Made by a program: the position numbers and the translations under genes. The notes below the pieces were generated by a model. It searched no databases and was not told the origin of the DNA. It saw only the letters and a list, made by a program, of their open reading frames with translations. This document shows positions 46,817-56,439 of a stretch of DNA of 63,485 bases, in pieces; position 1 is the stretch's first letter; each line of letters begins with the position of its first letter. Source of the DNA: UBA1731 sp964440985 (GTDB lineage Bacteria > Verrucomicrobiota > Kiritimatiellia > RFP12 > UBA1067); the NCBI GenBank assembly GCA_964440985.1, contig CAYTWE010000008.1, positions 1 through 63,485 of the forward strand. Reading direction: 5' to 3'.

Positions 46817-48728
46817 GCAGATAGCCCTTGCAGCGGTGGCTCTTCTGTCTGCCATCTCGGCTTTGGCCGCAGAATTCACGACTCCTGCCAGGCCAGGAGA
46901 GAGCGTAATGAGGATTTCCGACCAGTCTATTCCAAATGGAATCTCGTTCAGAGATGTCACATACTGCTCCGTCGGGCAGCAGAACACATTATACAATATG
47001 AACACCTTTCTGTGGGCTGGTCTGCCAGACCGATTCTGTACGGACGCAAAGATCGTCTGTCCGGTGGCCCTTAGAGGTTCAATGACCAATGCCAACCTGG
47101 ACATCTGGTGGCTCGGCTTTCAGGACGCGCCAAAATGTCCGATTGACGCCGCCGACAAGGCGAGCCTTCATGTTTTCGCGGATTCACCCGGCTTGCGCGA
47201 AAAATCAGATCACACGTATTATATGCTGAACGGGCGGATGCCGGTTGTGCTTCAGGATAATGCAATTGCTGCAGGCACGTATGTCGATTGGGGCGAGGGG
47301 CAGTTCAAGGGGGTGCGCGAGTTTGAGCCGGACGGGCTGATGACGCAGATCGGGATGGCATATAACCGTGGTGCGCAGACGAACGGCTTCATGCTGCTGC
47401 GCTTCAATCCCGATGCACTCGAGTGCGGTGGCGAATTCCGTTTCTCTGGATATAGTACGGAAACGGCCGCGACAAATCCGGCTACGGCTGCGATGCATGT
47501 CGTCTACTCTGCGGAGGACGAGATCGCGCCGGTCACGTCGCACCTGACGGATGGTGAGCGTATGGGCGCCGATTACGTTAAATCGAGCGTCTCGTGGGTG
47601 CAGTATCGCGAATCAGACGGGACGATGGGCTTTGAGTATCCTGCCTGGTGTGGTGTCTGGAACGGCAAGCGCCGCGACTTGGTTTTTGTGTTTGACGCAC
47701 CGGCATACACCTTGACGAACGCATGGCTCACGCTGACTGCGTTGCCGCCGTTCGTTGGCTCGGCGCCGGACGACGCGAATGTCTCGCTGTCGTTCCTCGG
47801 CTTTGTCGACGCTCCGGCGGCGAATGCGGATCTCGAGGTGACGGATGCGATGCTTGAAGGCTATGAGCCGTTTATCCTGCAGACGTCGCTTCCGATTCGT
47901 TCGCTCGTCGCTGGACAGAATCTCTTTACCAATGCACGTGGTCAGCGCGATCTGATCCGCATGTTGAACAAGAGGGCAAAGGACGCGGCCTTTGCCGGTG
48001 TCGGCCGCACGGGCAAGAAGGCCGTCCTTCGGCTTTCTGTCACATCTGATACGGCGGTGGACTGGTGCTTCTCGCTCGGTTCAGTCGCGACGCCGCGTGT
48101 CGAATCGTTCTTTGAGGGTGTGGAGTACCGCAAGGAAATCGCCATCTTTACGAATGGTGACTTTGAAAACGGGTTGGAGGGGTGGACGATCTCGCCGATG
48201 CCTCATACGGAAAGCCAGATCGCCGTTGTGACTGATCCGACAGATTCCGGCAACCATTGCCTTCGTCTCTGCAATTGCGACAATCTGCCGAAGGGAATAG
48301 ATATGTACTGCTCGAGTTATGACAAGGAGACGATAAAACGGTATCGCGGTTATCCGGCACGGGTCACCTACCGAATTTACGTCGATCCTGCTCATCCATT
48401 CGTCAAGCGTGGCACGAATCTCACGGAATTTGGCTATTTCATCTGGGTTTACCATGACGCGGAGAAGAAGGCCACGGTACAGCACTCATTCGGAAGAATG
48501 GCGGACAACACGACGCAGACCGGTGGTTGGCGAACGGTTAGCGACGGTGGAAATCTTTTCCCTTCCGCTGAACAGGACTACGAGAGACTTTACATACAGC
48601 ATCGTTTCGATGCGACGTTGGATGCCAATTCGGGAACTGCATGGTATGTCGACGATGTCCAGCTATATGTAGAGGATTTCTACGAGTACCCGAAGGAGCG
48701 GATGGGGTTGGTGGTGTCCGTTCGATAG
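46809..48728 (+). CDS. Secreted protein of unknown function with a C-terminal carbohydrate-binding-like domain
   Basis: 639 residues. ATG 46809 is chosen for its aaaggag and clean signal peptide (IKQIALAAVALLSAISALAA). It overlaps the SGNH gene by 8 bases. Residues ~25-430 contain repeated beta-strand modules with no match recognised. The last ~170 residues (GDFENGLEGWTISP ... TAWYVDDVQLYVE) have the pattern of a CBM-type jelly roll that binds glycans. Its place between the SGNH hydrolase and the lyase suggests a substrate-binding or novel enzymatic role in the same pathway. Confidence 0.6.
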   Translation: MIKQIALAAVALLSAISALAAEFTTPARPGESVMRISDQSIPNGISFRDVTYCSVGQQNTLYNMNTFLWAGLPDRFCTDAKIVCPVALRGSMTNANLDIWWLGFQDAPKCPIDAADKASLHVFADSPGLREKSDHTYYMLNGRMPVVLQDNAIAAGTYVDWGEGQFKGVREFEPDGLMTQIGMAYNRGAQTNGFMLLRFNPDALECGGEFRFSGYSTETAATNPATAAMHVVYSAEDEIAPVTSHLTDGERMGADYVKSSVSWVQYRESDGTMGFEYPAWCGVWNGKRRDLVFVFDAPAYTLTNAWLTLTALPPFVGSAPDDANVSLSFLGFVDAPAANADLEVTDAMLEGYEPFILQTSLPIRSLVAGQNLFTNARGQRDLIRMLNKRAKDAAFAGVGRTGKKAVLRLSVTSDTAVDWCFSLGSVATPRVESFFEGVEYRKEIAIFTNGDFENGLEGWTISPMPHTESQIAVVTDPTDSGNHCLRLCNCDNLPKGIDMYCSSYDKETIKRYRGYPARVTYRIYVDPAHPFVKRGTNLTEFGYFIWVYHDAEKKATVQHSFGRMADNTTQTGGWRTVSDGGNLFPSAEQDYERLYIQHRFDATLDANSGTAWYVDDVQLYVEDFYEYPKERMGLVVSVR

Positions 48729-48734
48729 CGTTTT

Positions 48735-51700
48735 ATGAAGAATGTCATTCTTTCGTTGCCTTTGCTTCTGCTGTTTGCGCCTTGGTGTATGCGCGCCGCA
48801 GACGTACGCTATCTCAGATATTCACCGGACGCATACAGGGCGATGGTGCCGCGTCATGTGCCGGCGCCGGTGACTGTCGAGTGTGCGCCGTTCTCCACCA
48901 GCGGCTTTGAAGCATCCGTATGCCCCTTTTGCGGAAAGAAGGGCAGCGGTTTCAGGTATGACTTCCTTGCCGATCCTGAGAAGGTCGTCTGCGTCACGAG
49001 CGGCCGCGACCTTCGCGATTATGCGACGATTGGATCGGACACGTTCACCGATTGGCGCGGTCAGGATTATGTGCGGCGCTACTTCGAGACGAAACTGATT
49101 CCGAATGCGTTGAAGAAGGGCGCACCGGTCAAGGTCTTTCCCGAGAACATCCGTGCACGGGAGAAGATCGTTGCCTTGCTTGGACGTTTTGGCGGCAGCG
49201 GTGCCTTGCTCAACCTTGCGAACGGCTACGCCGAAACGTGTGATGAGCGCTATGCCGAGCGGGCGATTGCGATTCTGGAGGGGTTCGCGAACGTATTTCC
49301 TGCTTGGCCGTGGACGTGCCATTCGGCGATGAAACCGCTGACACGCCGAGAGCTGACAGACAAGGCGAAGATTCATGACAGCGGATATCACGGCTGGATG
49401 GGCCCGGCGCGTCTCGCTTCCGGGATGCCGCGTTTCCGCAATCCGGAGGAGGCGCTCTACTTCGCCAATATCGCCCGCGCCTATCGTCTGCTGGAGAAAT
49501 CTGCGAGCTGGAATGGCCGTCGCGAGAAAATCCGTCGCGACCTGCTGGAAGAGGGGGCTCTCCACTTCCGCGCCTATGGCGCAAAGCAGTGCGTAGCGAA
49601 TGCAATCGGCATGTATGCGCCGGCTCTCTATGAGCTTGGCCGGGCACTGAACGACAAGTATCTTTTGGACGGCTTCGATCGCATCATGGAGGACTTTCTC
49701 TACAACGAGAACCATTACGACGGCATCAGCACGGAAGGCAGCATCGACTACGCCCGAATGGTCGGCGGCATGTGGGGCGTCTTTCGCTCGACGGGTCTTG
49801 TCTCCAATGATGCCTATCGTGCGAAGCATCCGTTCCTCGCCTACGCCGGAAAGACGGAGCAACGGCTGGCGAACAGTTTCGGCGGAATGCCTGCGCTCGG
49901 CGACCAGCACATGAGGCAGTATGACATTCGCCTCCCGGCGGCACGCGACGCCGTTGGCGAAGAATGCGGCGGCTGGGGACTTTCCGTTCTCCGCGCCGGT
50001 TCTCGAGACAAGCGGCTCGACCTCTACTTCTCACATGACCGTTGCTCGGCGCATTCGCACGATGACACGCTTGGGCTTCAGTTCTTCTACCGTGGAGTGC
50101 CGCTTCTCGAACAGTTTGGCGATACACGCGACACGGTTGACCTGAACGAGAAAATACCGAATGCGGACGCATTTGCGAAACTCGCGTATCCTGCCCGCAT
50201 TGTCATGTCCGACCCGCGCAAGCGCGGCTTTAATCTGCAGGATATGACGACAGGCCTGACAAAGAACCTCGTCATTGTCGACGACTACTGGTCTAACAAC
50301 GGATGGTACACCGCCTACAAGGGCGGGCACGGGGACCGGCGTGAGCCGTACGGACAGCTCAATGCTCGCACGGGGCGTGTTCCGGAGAGTGACTTCCAGT
50401 TCGTCGAGGCCGAGGCACGCGACATGAACGCCAAGAGTTATCAGGGAATGGATGACTACCGGCGCGCGATTTGCGTCGTGACGCGTCCAGACGGTACGCC
50501 GTATGTCGTCGATTTCTTTACGGTCTGCGGCGGACATCGCCACCTGTTCCTGCTCCATTCACGTGGCAGGGAGGTCTTCTCGACGCTCGGTCGCGGAGAG
50601 ACGTATGACCATCTTGAGGATGTTCCGCGCAATTCTGTCGCCGATTCGTTCGTGTTTTCTGGCGGATCGATTCTATTTCCGTCCAACGTGCTGAACAATG
50701 TCGTTGTCGGTCCCGCGATCCGCGGTGCATGGCGTCATGCCTGGGAGTTCGATTACGCCGCCTGGGCATCGAAGTCGCATCCTCCGGCGAAGGATCTACT
50801 TGTCAAACCGCAGCGTCTTGATGTCTGGGGTTTCCTGTCTCCGCGAAACGGTGCACGTGCGATTCGTGCTGACGGACACTATCCCGTGACGATCGAGGAG
50901 AACGTGGGTGGCGTAAACAGCCGGTACCGGTTTCAGTTCGAGAACGCCGTGCATTACGCCGGCTTGCGCAGCGAGTCGGACTATCTCATCAAGGATACGT
51001 ATGTTCAACTCTATGCGATGCGCGGTACGGACGAGCCGGAGTGCGTCCGGTCCGTGAGACGGATGGAGGGGCCTGACGTGGCGACGGCAGGCTGCGCGGC
51101 GCTGTCGATTGCGTTCGCCGACGGCACAGAGGAAATCGTAGCCTGGAACGGGCGTGCGCAGAAGCGGTCTTGGGATGGAGGCCGACTGTCCACCGATGCC
51201 AGGGCAGCCTTCGTGCGGTTGTCGGCCGACGGAAAGGTCGCTGCGGTGCGCATTTCGGGCGGCACATTCCTCGATTATGCGGGAGAGCGCAGGGTACGGG
51301 CTGTGAAGGGAACTTGCCGAGCGAAGGTCATATCCGCACGGGATGGCGAACTCCTGCTCTCCCAGGCTGAGGATTGGCCAGTCGGCGAGGCATGGCGCGG
51401 ACGGACTGTTCGCGTCGATTTTCCGTTCGGCGCACGGCGCGAGGCGTTTGAGATCGACCGCATCGAGAGGACGGATGCCGGCGTTCGTGTCGTGCTGGCC
51501 GGTGCGCCGTTCTTCACCTATCATCGCGGAAAGGTGCTCGGCTTCACAGGCAACGGCATCAACCGGGCCAACCAGTTCTCAGGTACGTTGCTTTGGAAGG
51601 GCGGACAGACGACACGCTACATGTCAGGTTGCCGTCTCGAGGTGCCGGAAGCGGGCTTTGTCGGTCATCTCGACCGCGCCGACAATCAGGTCGGGCATGA

Positions 51701-51836
51701 CACTGAACGCTTGAGCGTTGTCGAGGACGTTGATCTGCAGGCGGCTGGACTCAAGCCAGGGATGGATTATTTAGTTTGTCCGGAGTGGTACGGCGCAACG
51801 GCTGATGTGATGCAAGAGGCGAGCTTAACGGAGTGA
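48735..51836 (+). CDS. Heparinase II/III-like polysaccharide lyase, secreted
   Basis: 1,033 residues, signal peptide (VILSLPLLLLFAPWCMRA). An N-terminal alpha/alpha-toroid contains GISTEGSIDYARMVGG. The heparinase II/III-like beta domain follows, with CSAHSHDDTLGLQFFYRG near residues 436-453, where the His-x-His is typical of metal or catalytic positions. A long C-terminal beta-rich region of ~350 residues is not assigned. Such lyases cut uronic-acid-containing glycans (heparin, heparan, chondroitin or alginate type) by beta-elimination. It starts 6 bases after the preceding gene with no strong ribosome site. Confidence 0.78.
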   Translation: MKNVILSLPLLLLFAPWCMRAADVRYLRYSPDAYRAMVPRHVPAPVTVECAPFSTSGFEASVCPFCGKKGSGFRYDFLADPEKVVCVTSGRDLRDYATIGSDTFTDWRGQDYVRRYFETKLIPNALKKGAPVKVFPENIRAREKIVALLGRFGGSGALLNLANGYAETCDERYAERAIAILEGFANVFPAWPWTCHSAMKPLTRRELTDKAKIHDSGYHGWMGPARLASGMPRFRNPEEALYFANIARAYRLLEKSASWNGRREKIRRDLLEEGALHFRAYGAKQCVANAIGMYAPALYELGRALNDKYLLDGFDRIMEDFLYNENHYDGISTEGSIDYARMVGGMWGVFRSTGLVSNDAYRAKHPFLAYAGKTEQRLANSFGGMPALGDQHMRQYDIRLPAARDAVGEECGGWGLSVLRAGSRDKRLDLYFSHDRCSAHSHDDTLGLQFFYRGVPLLEQFGDTRDTVDLNEKIPNADAFAKLAYPARIVMSDPRKRGFNLQDMTTGLTKNLVIVDDYWSNNGWYTAYKGGHGDRREPYGQLNARTGRVPESDFQFVEAEARDMNAKSYQGMDDYRRAICVVTRPDGTPYVVDFFTVCGGHRHLFLLHSRGREVFSTLGRGETYDHLEDVPRNSVADSFVFSGGSILFPSNVLNNVVVGPAIRGAWRHAWEFDYAAWASKSHPPAKDLLVKPQRLDVWGFLSPRNGARAIRADGHYPVTIEENVGGVNSRYRFQFENAVHYAGLRSESDYLIKDTYVQLYAMRGTDEPECVRSVRRMEGPDVATAGCAALSIAFADGTEEIVAWNGRAQKRSWDGGRLSTDARAAFVRLSADGKVAAVRISGGTFLDYAGERRVRAVKGTCRAKVISARDGELLLSQAEDWPVGEAWRGRTVRVDFPFGARREAFEIDRIERTDAGVRVVLAGAPFFTYHRGKVLGFTGNGINRANQFSGTLLWKGGQTTRYMSGCRLEVPEAGFVGHLDRADNQVGHDTERLSVVEDVDLQAAGLKPGMDYLVCPEWYGATADVMQEASLTE

Positions 51837-51837
51837 G

Positions 51838-53775
51838 ATGGATATGAACAGGCACATGCTTGTGATCGTTGGAATTGTCTTGTCCTTTGTTCTTGTTGCG
51901 GATGATACGAATCGGTCTGCAGCCTGTGGCGGTGCCGTTGCGCCGCAGAATGATGTTGCAGTCTCGCCCTTGGATCTCCTTTTGCCACGTCCGGCGCGAA
52001 TCGTGCGGATGGCGGGAGCGGCCGATATGGCGGCGCTGACTCATGTCACGGAGCGGGTTGGCGATGTTGGCGCTCCTGCCGGTAAACCGGCAGAGGAATC
52101 ATATCGGCTCGAAATCTCGTCCGCCGGCGTCACCCTTACGGCACCTACGGAGAAGGGGCTTCGCTATGGCCGTGTCACCCTGAAGCAGCTGACGGCGCTT
52201 GCTGCGCCCGGCCCTGTGCCCGCCTGTGCGATCACCGACTGGCCGGATCTCCCTTGGCGCGGCCTTTTGCTCGACTGTGGACGGAACTACGCCGAACTTC
52301 CGCTTGTCCTTGAGACGATCGATATGCTCGCCCGCTACAAGATGAACATCTTTCACTGGCATCTTACCGATTATCATGGCTGGCGGCTTGAGTCAAAGAT
52401 ATTCCCGGAATTGCAGGCGCCACGTGCATTTGAGCGTCAGATCGCCCGCTATTACACGCAGGCAGAATTCCGCGCCGTGATTGACTATGCCTCGCAACGC
52501 GGAGTTACAGTCGTGCCGGAGATTGACGTGCCTGGCCATTCGGGTGCGTTCCGCCGTGCGTTCGGTTTCAAGACGATGCGCGATTCTGGAGTGGACGAGA
52601 AGATCTGCAGGCTGATTGACGAACTCTGCTCGTTGGCGACGCCAGCGGAGATGCCGGTCATCCATCTCGGTACGGACGAAGTCCGCAAGGACGAAGAAAG
52701 AGCGTCCGATGAATCGTATGAGCGTTGGGCGCGTCGGGTGACGGCGAACGGAAGGAAGGTGATGGGGTGGTGGCCGGGTCATGCGCTCGTGACGGATGGT
52801 CAAGTCATCCAGCAGACCTGGTATGAGACGGTCTCACCAACTGGGCCGTATGTCGATGCGACATGCTATTACATCGATTCGTTCGATCCGGCTGGGCTGC
52901 TGGCCCAGGCGGCATTCAAGCGTCCATGTTCATATCCAGGCGATTCGAGAAACCGTCTCGGTGGCGAAATTCAGGCCTGGCATGACGATCCGATCGAGAC
53001 GTCCGGCGACCTCGTTCGTGACAATCCGCTTTTCCCCGCAATCGTCCAGTTCAGCGATTCCTATTGGCGCGATCTGCCGACGAACCGAACAGACCTCATC
53101 TTCTGTCCGCCGTCTCCCGGTTGCGACGGCTTCAGCCGTCTCGTCGACCTGGAGCGACGTGTCCTTGCGCAACGTGACCGCGTGTTGACTGATCTGAATC
53201 GCCCTTTCCATTTTGTCGCGCAGACGCATATGCGCTGGCGTATTGAGGATGCCGCAGGAAAAGTGCTGAAGTCCGACATCCCCTCCGGAGTTGTCTACGT
53301 GCGCTCTCCGCGGGCCGAGTGGGGGTATGCAGGTTTTCTCGATGCCGTGACGGGGTCGGTGACATTGGTTTCCTCATTTGTGTCCCAGGTGGAGCGAGAG
53401 GCTGGGGCAATCATCGAGACGAGCGCCTTTCACCGAAGCGGCGCGAGAACGTATGGTCTGCCCGCCCAGAGCCAGTGGAATCGATATGGTGCGATTGTGG
53501 AGCTGAACGGCGAACGCCTGACACCGCCGGTTTGGCATCGCACGTCCGTACCCAATGATGCGTTGACGGCTCCGCCATGGTCGGACGAGAGCGCATGGAT
53601 TCGTCCACCGACGCCGATCCGCATCCGGAGGGGGCGTAACGAAGTGCGGATTGTCCTGCCGAAGACGGACAGCGTCTGGTACTGGTGTGCAGCCTTCATC
53701 CCCGTAGAGGGAACGCGTGAGCATCCGCGTGAAATCCCCGGATTGGTCTTCGACTCTGCGGCGGGCACGAATTGA
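51838..53775 (+). CDS. Secreted GH20 beta-N-acetylhexosaminidase
   Basis: 645 residues. ATG 51838 follows the lyase stop by one base; ATG 51844 has better spacing to ggag. An N-terminal hydrophobic segment (MLVIVGIVLSFVLVA) would export it. A GH20 N-terminal domain precedes the TIM barrel, which shows PWRGLLLDCGRNY, IFHWHLTDYHGWRLE, VVPEIDVPGHS and IHLGTDEVR. The catalytic pair is Asp280-Glu281. Substrate-assisted catalysis releases terminal GlcNAc or GalNAc. As last gene of the cluster it would finish what the lyase and esterase begin, consistent with a hexosamine-containing host glycan. Confidence 0.9.
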   Translation: MDMNRHMLVIVGIVLSFVLVADDTNRSAACGGAVAPQNDVAVSPLDLLLPRPARIVRMAGAADMAALTHVTERVGDVGAPAGKPAEESYRLEISSAGVTLTAPTEKGLRYGRVTLKQLTALAAPGPVPACAITDWPDLPWRGLLLDCGRNYAELPLVLETIDMLARYKMNIFHWHLTDYHGWRLESKIFPELQAPRAFERQIARYYTQAEFRAVIDYASQRGVTVVPEIDVPGHSGAFRRAFGFKTMRDSGVDEKICRLIDELCSLATPAEMPVIHLGTDEVRKDEERASDESYERWARRVTANGRKVMGWWPGHALVTDGQVIQQTWYETVSPTGPYVDATCYYIDSFDPAGLLAQAAFKRPCSYPGDSRNRLGGEIQAWHDDPIETSGDLVRDNPLFPAIVQFSDSYWRDLPTNRTDLIFCPPSPGCDGFSRLVDLERRVLAQRDRVLTDLNRPFHFVAQTHMRWRIEDAAGKVLKSDIPSGVVYVRSPRAEWGYAGFLDAVTGSVTLVSSFVSQVEREAGAIIETSAFHRSGARTYGLPAQSQWNRYGAIVELNGERLTPPVWHRTSVPNDALTAPPWSDESAWIRPPTPIRIRRGRNEVRIVLPKTDSVWYWCAAFIPVEGTREHPREIPGLVFDSAAGTN

Positions 53776-53882
53776 TCGTAGGAGATCGGCACTGTTTCCC
53801 CTGTCTGAAACTGCTCCACGAGATATTGCAACTTTCCGCAGTATGCGGCGTTGGCGGCATTGTGGCATTTGCCGGAGCATTA

Positions 53883-53891
53883 TGGTAAAAT
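53883..53891 (+). promoter_or_regulatory. Extended -10 promoter for the DUF481 gene
   Basis: tggtaaaat: TGn plus taaaat. The gene starts 35 bases downstream behind ggagcaagaagg. No clear -35 box. Confidence 0.45.
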
Positions 53892-53926
53892 TTCTGCCCT
53901 TTAAGCAAAGGAGTGGAGCAAGAAGG

Positions 53927-54940
53927 ATGAAGACTGTCCTGATATGCGCGTGTGCGCTTTTCGCGGGTTTTGTTGCGAATGCCGATGTCATCGTGATGAA
54001 GTCCGGAGCCAAGTTCATAGGCACGGTCAAGCACATCGAGGGCGGAACCGTCGATTTCGCCTCGGAAGACGTAGGCGACATCAAGATAAAGCAGGCGAAC
54101 ATCGTCTCGATGACGACCGACAAGGCGAACCCTGTGGAGTTCACGGACAAGCGAATCGAAACGGGCGTTATCGCTCGCAGCGATAGCGGTTTCACGCTCG
54201 ACGGAAAGCCGCTTGACATGGACAAGGTTAAGTCAGTCAACCCCACGCCCGAAAAGTGGCACGGCAGCGTGAACCTCTCCGCGACGGCCGCTCGCGGGAA
54301 CTCGGTGTCTGAAGCGGTGTCGCTGTTCGCGGATGTCTCCCGTCGCTGGGAGAATGATCGCTTCACCGGTTCGCTTTCGTACAACTTTGCGCAGTCCGGC
54401 GACACGAAGGAAGACAAGCAGAAGACCTCCAACCGCTTTGAGGCGCAAGCGCAGGAAGACCATTTCTGGACGTCGCTTCTGTACGGGTTCATCAACGGCA
54501 AATACGAGTATGACCGCATCATGAACCTCGACTACCGCTACCGCATCGGCGCCGGTCTCGGTCTTCAGTGGCTTGACGGCCGCTCGTTCGATGGCCTCGG
54601 CAAGTGGAGCTTCAGTCAGGAAGTCGGCGCGTCGTGGGTGAAGGAGCGCTTTGAATCGTCGTTGGATGATGACTATGCCGCATTCAGCTACGCCCACCAT
54701 CTTGCGTGGGATCCTAACTGGCTCGCCGGGTTGAACTTCACGCACAATTTCGCGTACTATCCCGAGCTCAGCGACTGGGCGGACAACTACCTGATTGACA
54801 GCGACATCGGCTTTACGTATGCGTTCATGGCCGACTGGCAGCTGATCGGAAAGATAGAGTGGGACTACAAGAGCAAGGTCGGCGAAGGCACCAAGCATTC
54901 CGACCTCCGCTACATGCTTGGTCTCGGCTACAAGTGGTGA
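53927..54940 (+). CDS. DUF481-type outer-membrane beta-barrel protein
   Basis: 337 residues from ATG 53927; signal peptide (TVLICACALFAGFVANA). Residues ~22-105 form a small beta domain (SGAKFIGTVKHIEGGTVDF, partly shown). Residues ~108-337 are amphipathic strands typical of DUF481/YdiY barrels, ending LGLGYKW with the terminal aromatic residue used by the barrel-assembly machinery. The function of the family is unknown; some members respond to salt stress. Own promoter; the next gene follows after 23 bases. Confidence 0.82.
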   Translation: MKTVLICACALFAGFVANADVIVMKSGAKFIGTVKHIEGGTVDFASEDVGDIKIKQANIVSMTTDKANPVEFTDKRIETGVIARSDSGFTLDGKPLDMDKVKSVNPTPEKWHGSVNLSATAARGNSVSEAVSLFADVSRRWENDRFTGSLSYNFAQSGDTKEDKQKTSNRFEAQAQEDHFWTSLLYGFINGKYEYDRIMNLDYRYRIGAGLGLQWLDGRSFDGLGKWSFSQEVGASWVKERFESSLDDDYAAFSYAHHLAWDPNWLAGLNFTHNFAYYPELSDWADNYLIDSDIGFTYAFMADWQLIGKIEWDYKSKVGEGTKHSDLRYMLGLGYKW

Positions 54941-54963
54941 TCTTTGACGGAGTGTGAAGGGAT

Positions 54964-56439
54964 ATGAGAATCGCCATATGCTATCCGCCGCTGCCGAGCG
55001 AAAAGGGTGTTCCGCTCCTTTCGCAGAACAGGCAGTTTCAGTGGTTCTCGCGTCCGACGTACATCTTCCCGGTCGTCCCCGCGACGGCCGCGACGATGCT
55101 GAAGGGCGCCGGACATGAAGTGCTTTGGCTTGATGGTATAGCGGAGGAGCTTTCGCCTGATGAATTCGACAGGCGTCTGCACGAGTTTCGCCCAGACTAC
55201 GTGGTCGTGGAGACGAAGACGCCTGTCGTGAAGCGGCACTGGAAGTGGATTGCCGCCCAGAAGGAGATGCCGTCGCAGAATGTCGCCCGCTATGTGCTGG
55301 TAGGCGATCATGTCACCGCCATGCCAGGCGAATCCATGGAGAAGTGTCCGGTGGATTACATCCTCACCGGCGGCGATTGGGACTTTCTTCTCTGCAATCT
55401 CATCGCGTCGGGCGACGACGTCTCAAGGTACGAGCCGGGCATATGGTACAGGACGTCCGACGGCGGCGTTGCGGATACAGGTCGCTTTAGGCTCGACCAC
55501 GACCTCAACTCCGCTCCGTGGATAGACCGTGACCTGTGCAAGTGGCAGCTGTACGCCAAGAAGAACGGCAACTTCCGCCGCACGCCCGGAACGTACATAA
55601 TGTCAGGACGTGACTGCTGGCACGCGAAATGCACCTTCTGCAGCTGGACTACGCTGTATCCGACGTACAGGACGCGGAAGCCGCTTGATGTGGTGGATGA
55701 GATAGAGCATCTCGTGAAGGATTACGGCGTAAAGGAGATCATGGACGATTCCGGCTCCTTCCCGGTTGGCGAGTTCCTCAAGACGTTCTGCGACGAGATG
55801 GTCAGGCGTGGACTGAACAGGAAGGTGCGCATCGACTGCAACATGAGGTTCGGGCGGCTCACCGCCGCCGACTACCGGATGATGCGCAAGGCTGGATTCC
55901 GGCTTGTGCTGTTCGGGGTTGAGTCCGCCAACCAGTACACGCTCGACAGGTTCGTTAAGGCCCTGAAGGTCGAAGACATCGAAAACGGCGCGAGGTGGGC
56001 GAGCGCCGCCGGGCTTGATGTGCATCTCACGTTCATGTTCGGCCATGCCTGGGAAGGTCCGGCGGAGATCGCAAACACCGTCAGGCTCGCCCGGCGGATG
56101 CTTGCGAAGGGATGGGCTTCCACGCTCCAGTGCACGTTGACCGTCCCATACCCCGGTACGCCGCTCTTCAGGGAACTGGCGGAATCCGACGGGTTGACCA
56201 CTCTTGACTGGGACGAGTATGATATGCGCCGCGCCATCACAAAGACGCCGCTTGCGAGCGAGGCGGAGATAAAGTGTGCGATCCGCGACGTGTATCGCGG
56301 ATTTCTCCAGCCCGCCGCGCTTCTCCGGCGCATTGCATCCACGAGGACGCTCTTCGACTTCTCGTTCTACTACAGGGGCATCCGTTCGCTTCTTGGACAT
56401 CTTCTCGATTTTGGCGGCGCAAAGGGAGACGGAAAATGA
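54964..56439 (+). CDS. B12-binding-domain radical SAM protein
   Basis: 491 residues. The N-terminal ~180 residues form a cobalamin-binding-like Rossmann fold (AICYPPLPSEKG; TAATMLKGAGHEVLWLDG). The radical SAM core begins with cysteines Cys218, Cys223 and Cys226, spaced Cx4Cx2C (DCWHAKCTFC) rather than the usual Cx3Cx2C. It is followed by MDDSGSFP and FGVESANQYTLDRF. Relatives carry out difficult methylations or rearrangements in lipid and natural-product pathways. Downstream overlap (ATGA) with a membrane permease gives no clear substrate. Product unknown. Confidence 0.83.
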   Translation: MRIAICYPPLPSEKGVPLLSQNRQFQWFSRPTYIFPVVPATAATMLKGAGHEVLWLDGIAEELSPDEFDRRLHEFRPDYVVVETKTPVVKRHWKWIAAQKEMPSQNVARYVLVGDHVTAMPGESMEKCPVDYILTGGDWDFLLCNLIASGDDVSRYEPGIWYRTSDGGVADTGRFRLDHDLNSAPWIDRDLCKWQLYAKKNGNFRRTPGTYIMSGRDCWHAKCTFCSWTTLYPTYRTRKPLDVVDEIEHLVKDYGVKEIMDDSGSFPVGEFLKTFCDEMVRRGLNRKVRIDCNMRFGRLTAADYRMMRKAGFRLVLFGVESANQYTLDRFVKALKVEDIENGARWASAAGLDVHLTFMFGHAWEGPAEIANTVRLARRMLAKGWASTLQCTLTVPYPGTPLFRELAESDGLTTLDWDEYDMRRAITKTPLASEAEIKCAIRDVYRGFLQPAALLRRIASTRTLFDFSFYYRGIRSLLGHLLDFGGAKGDGK

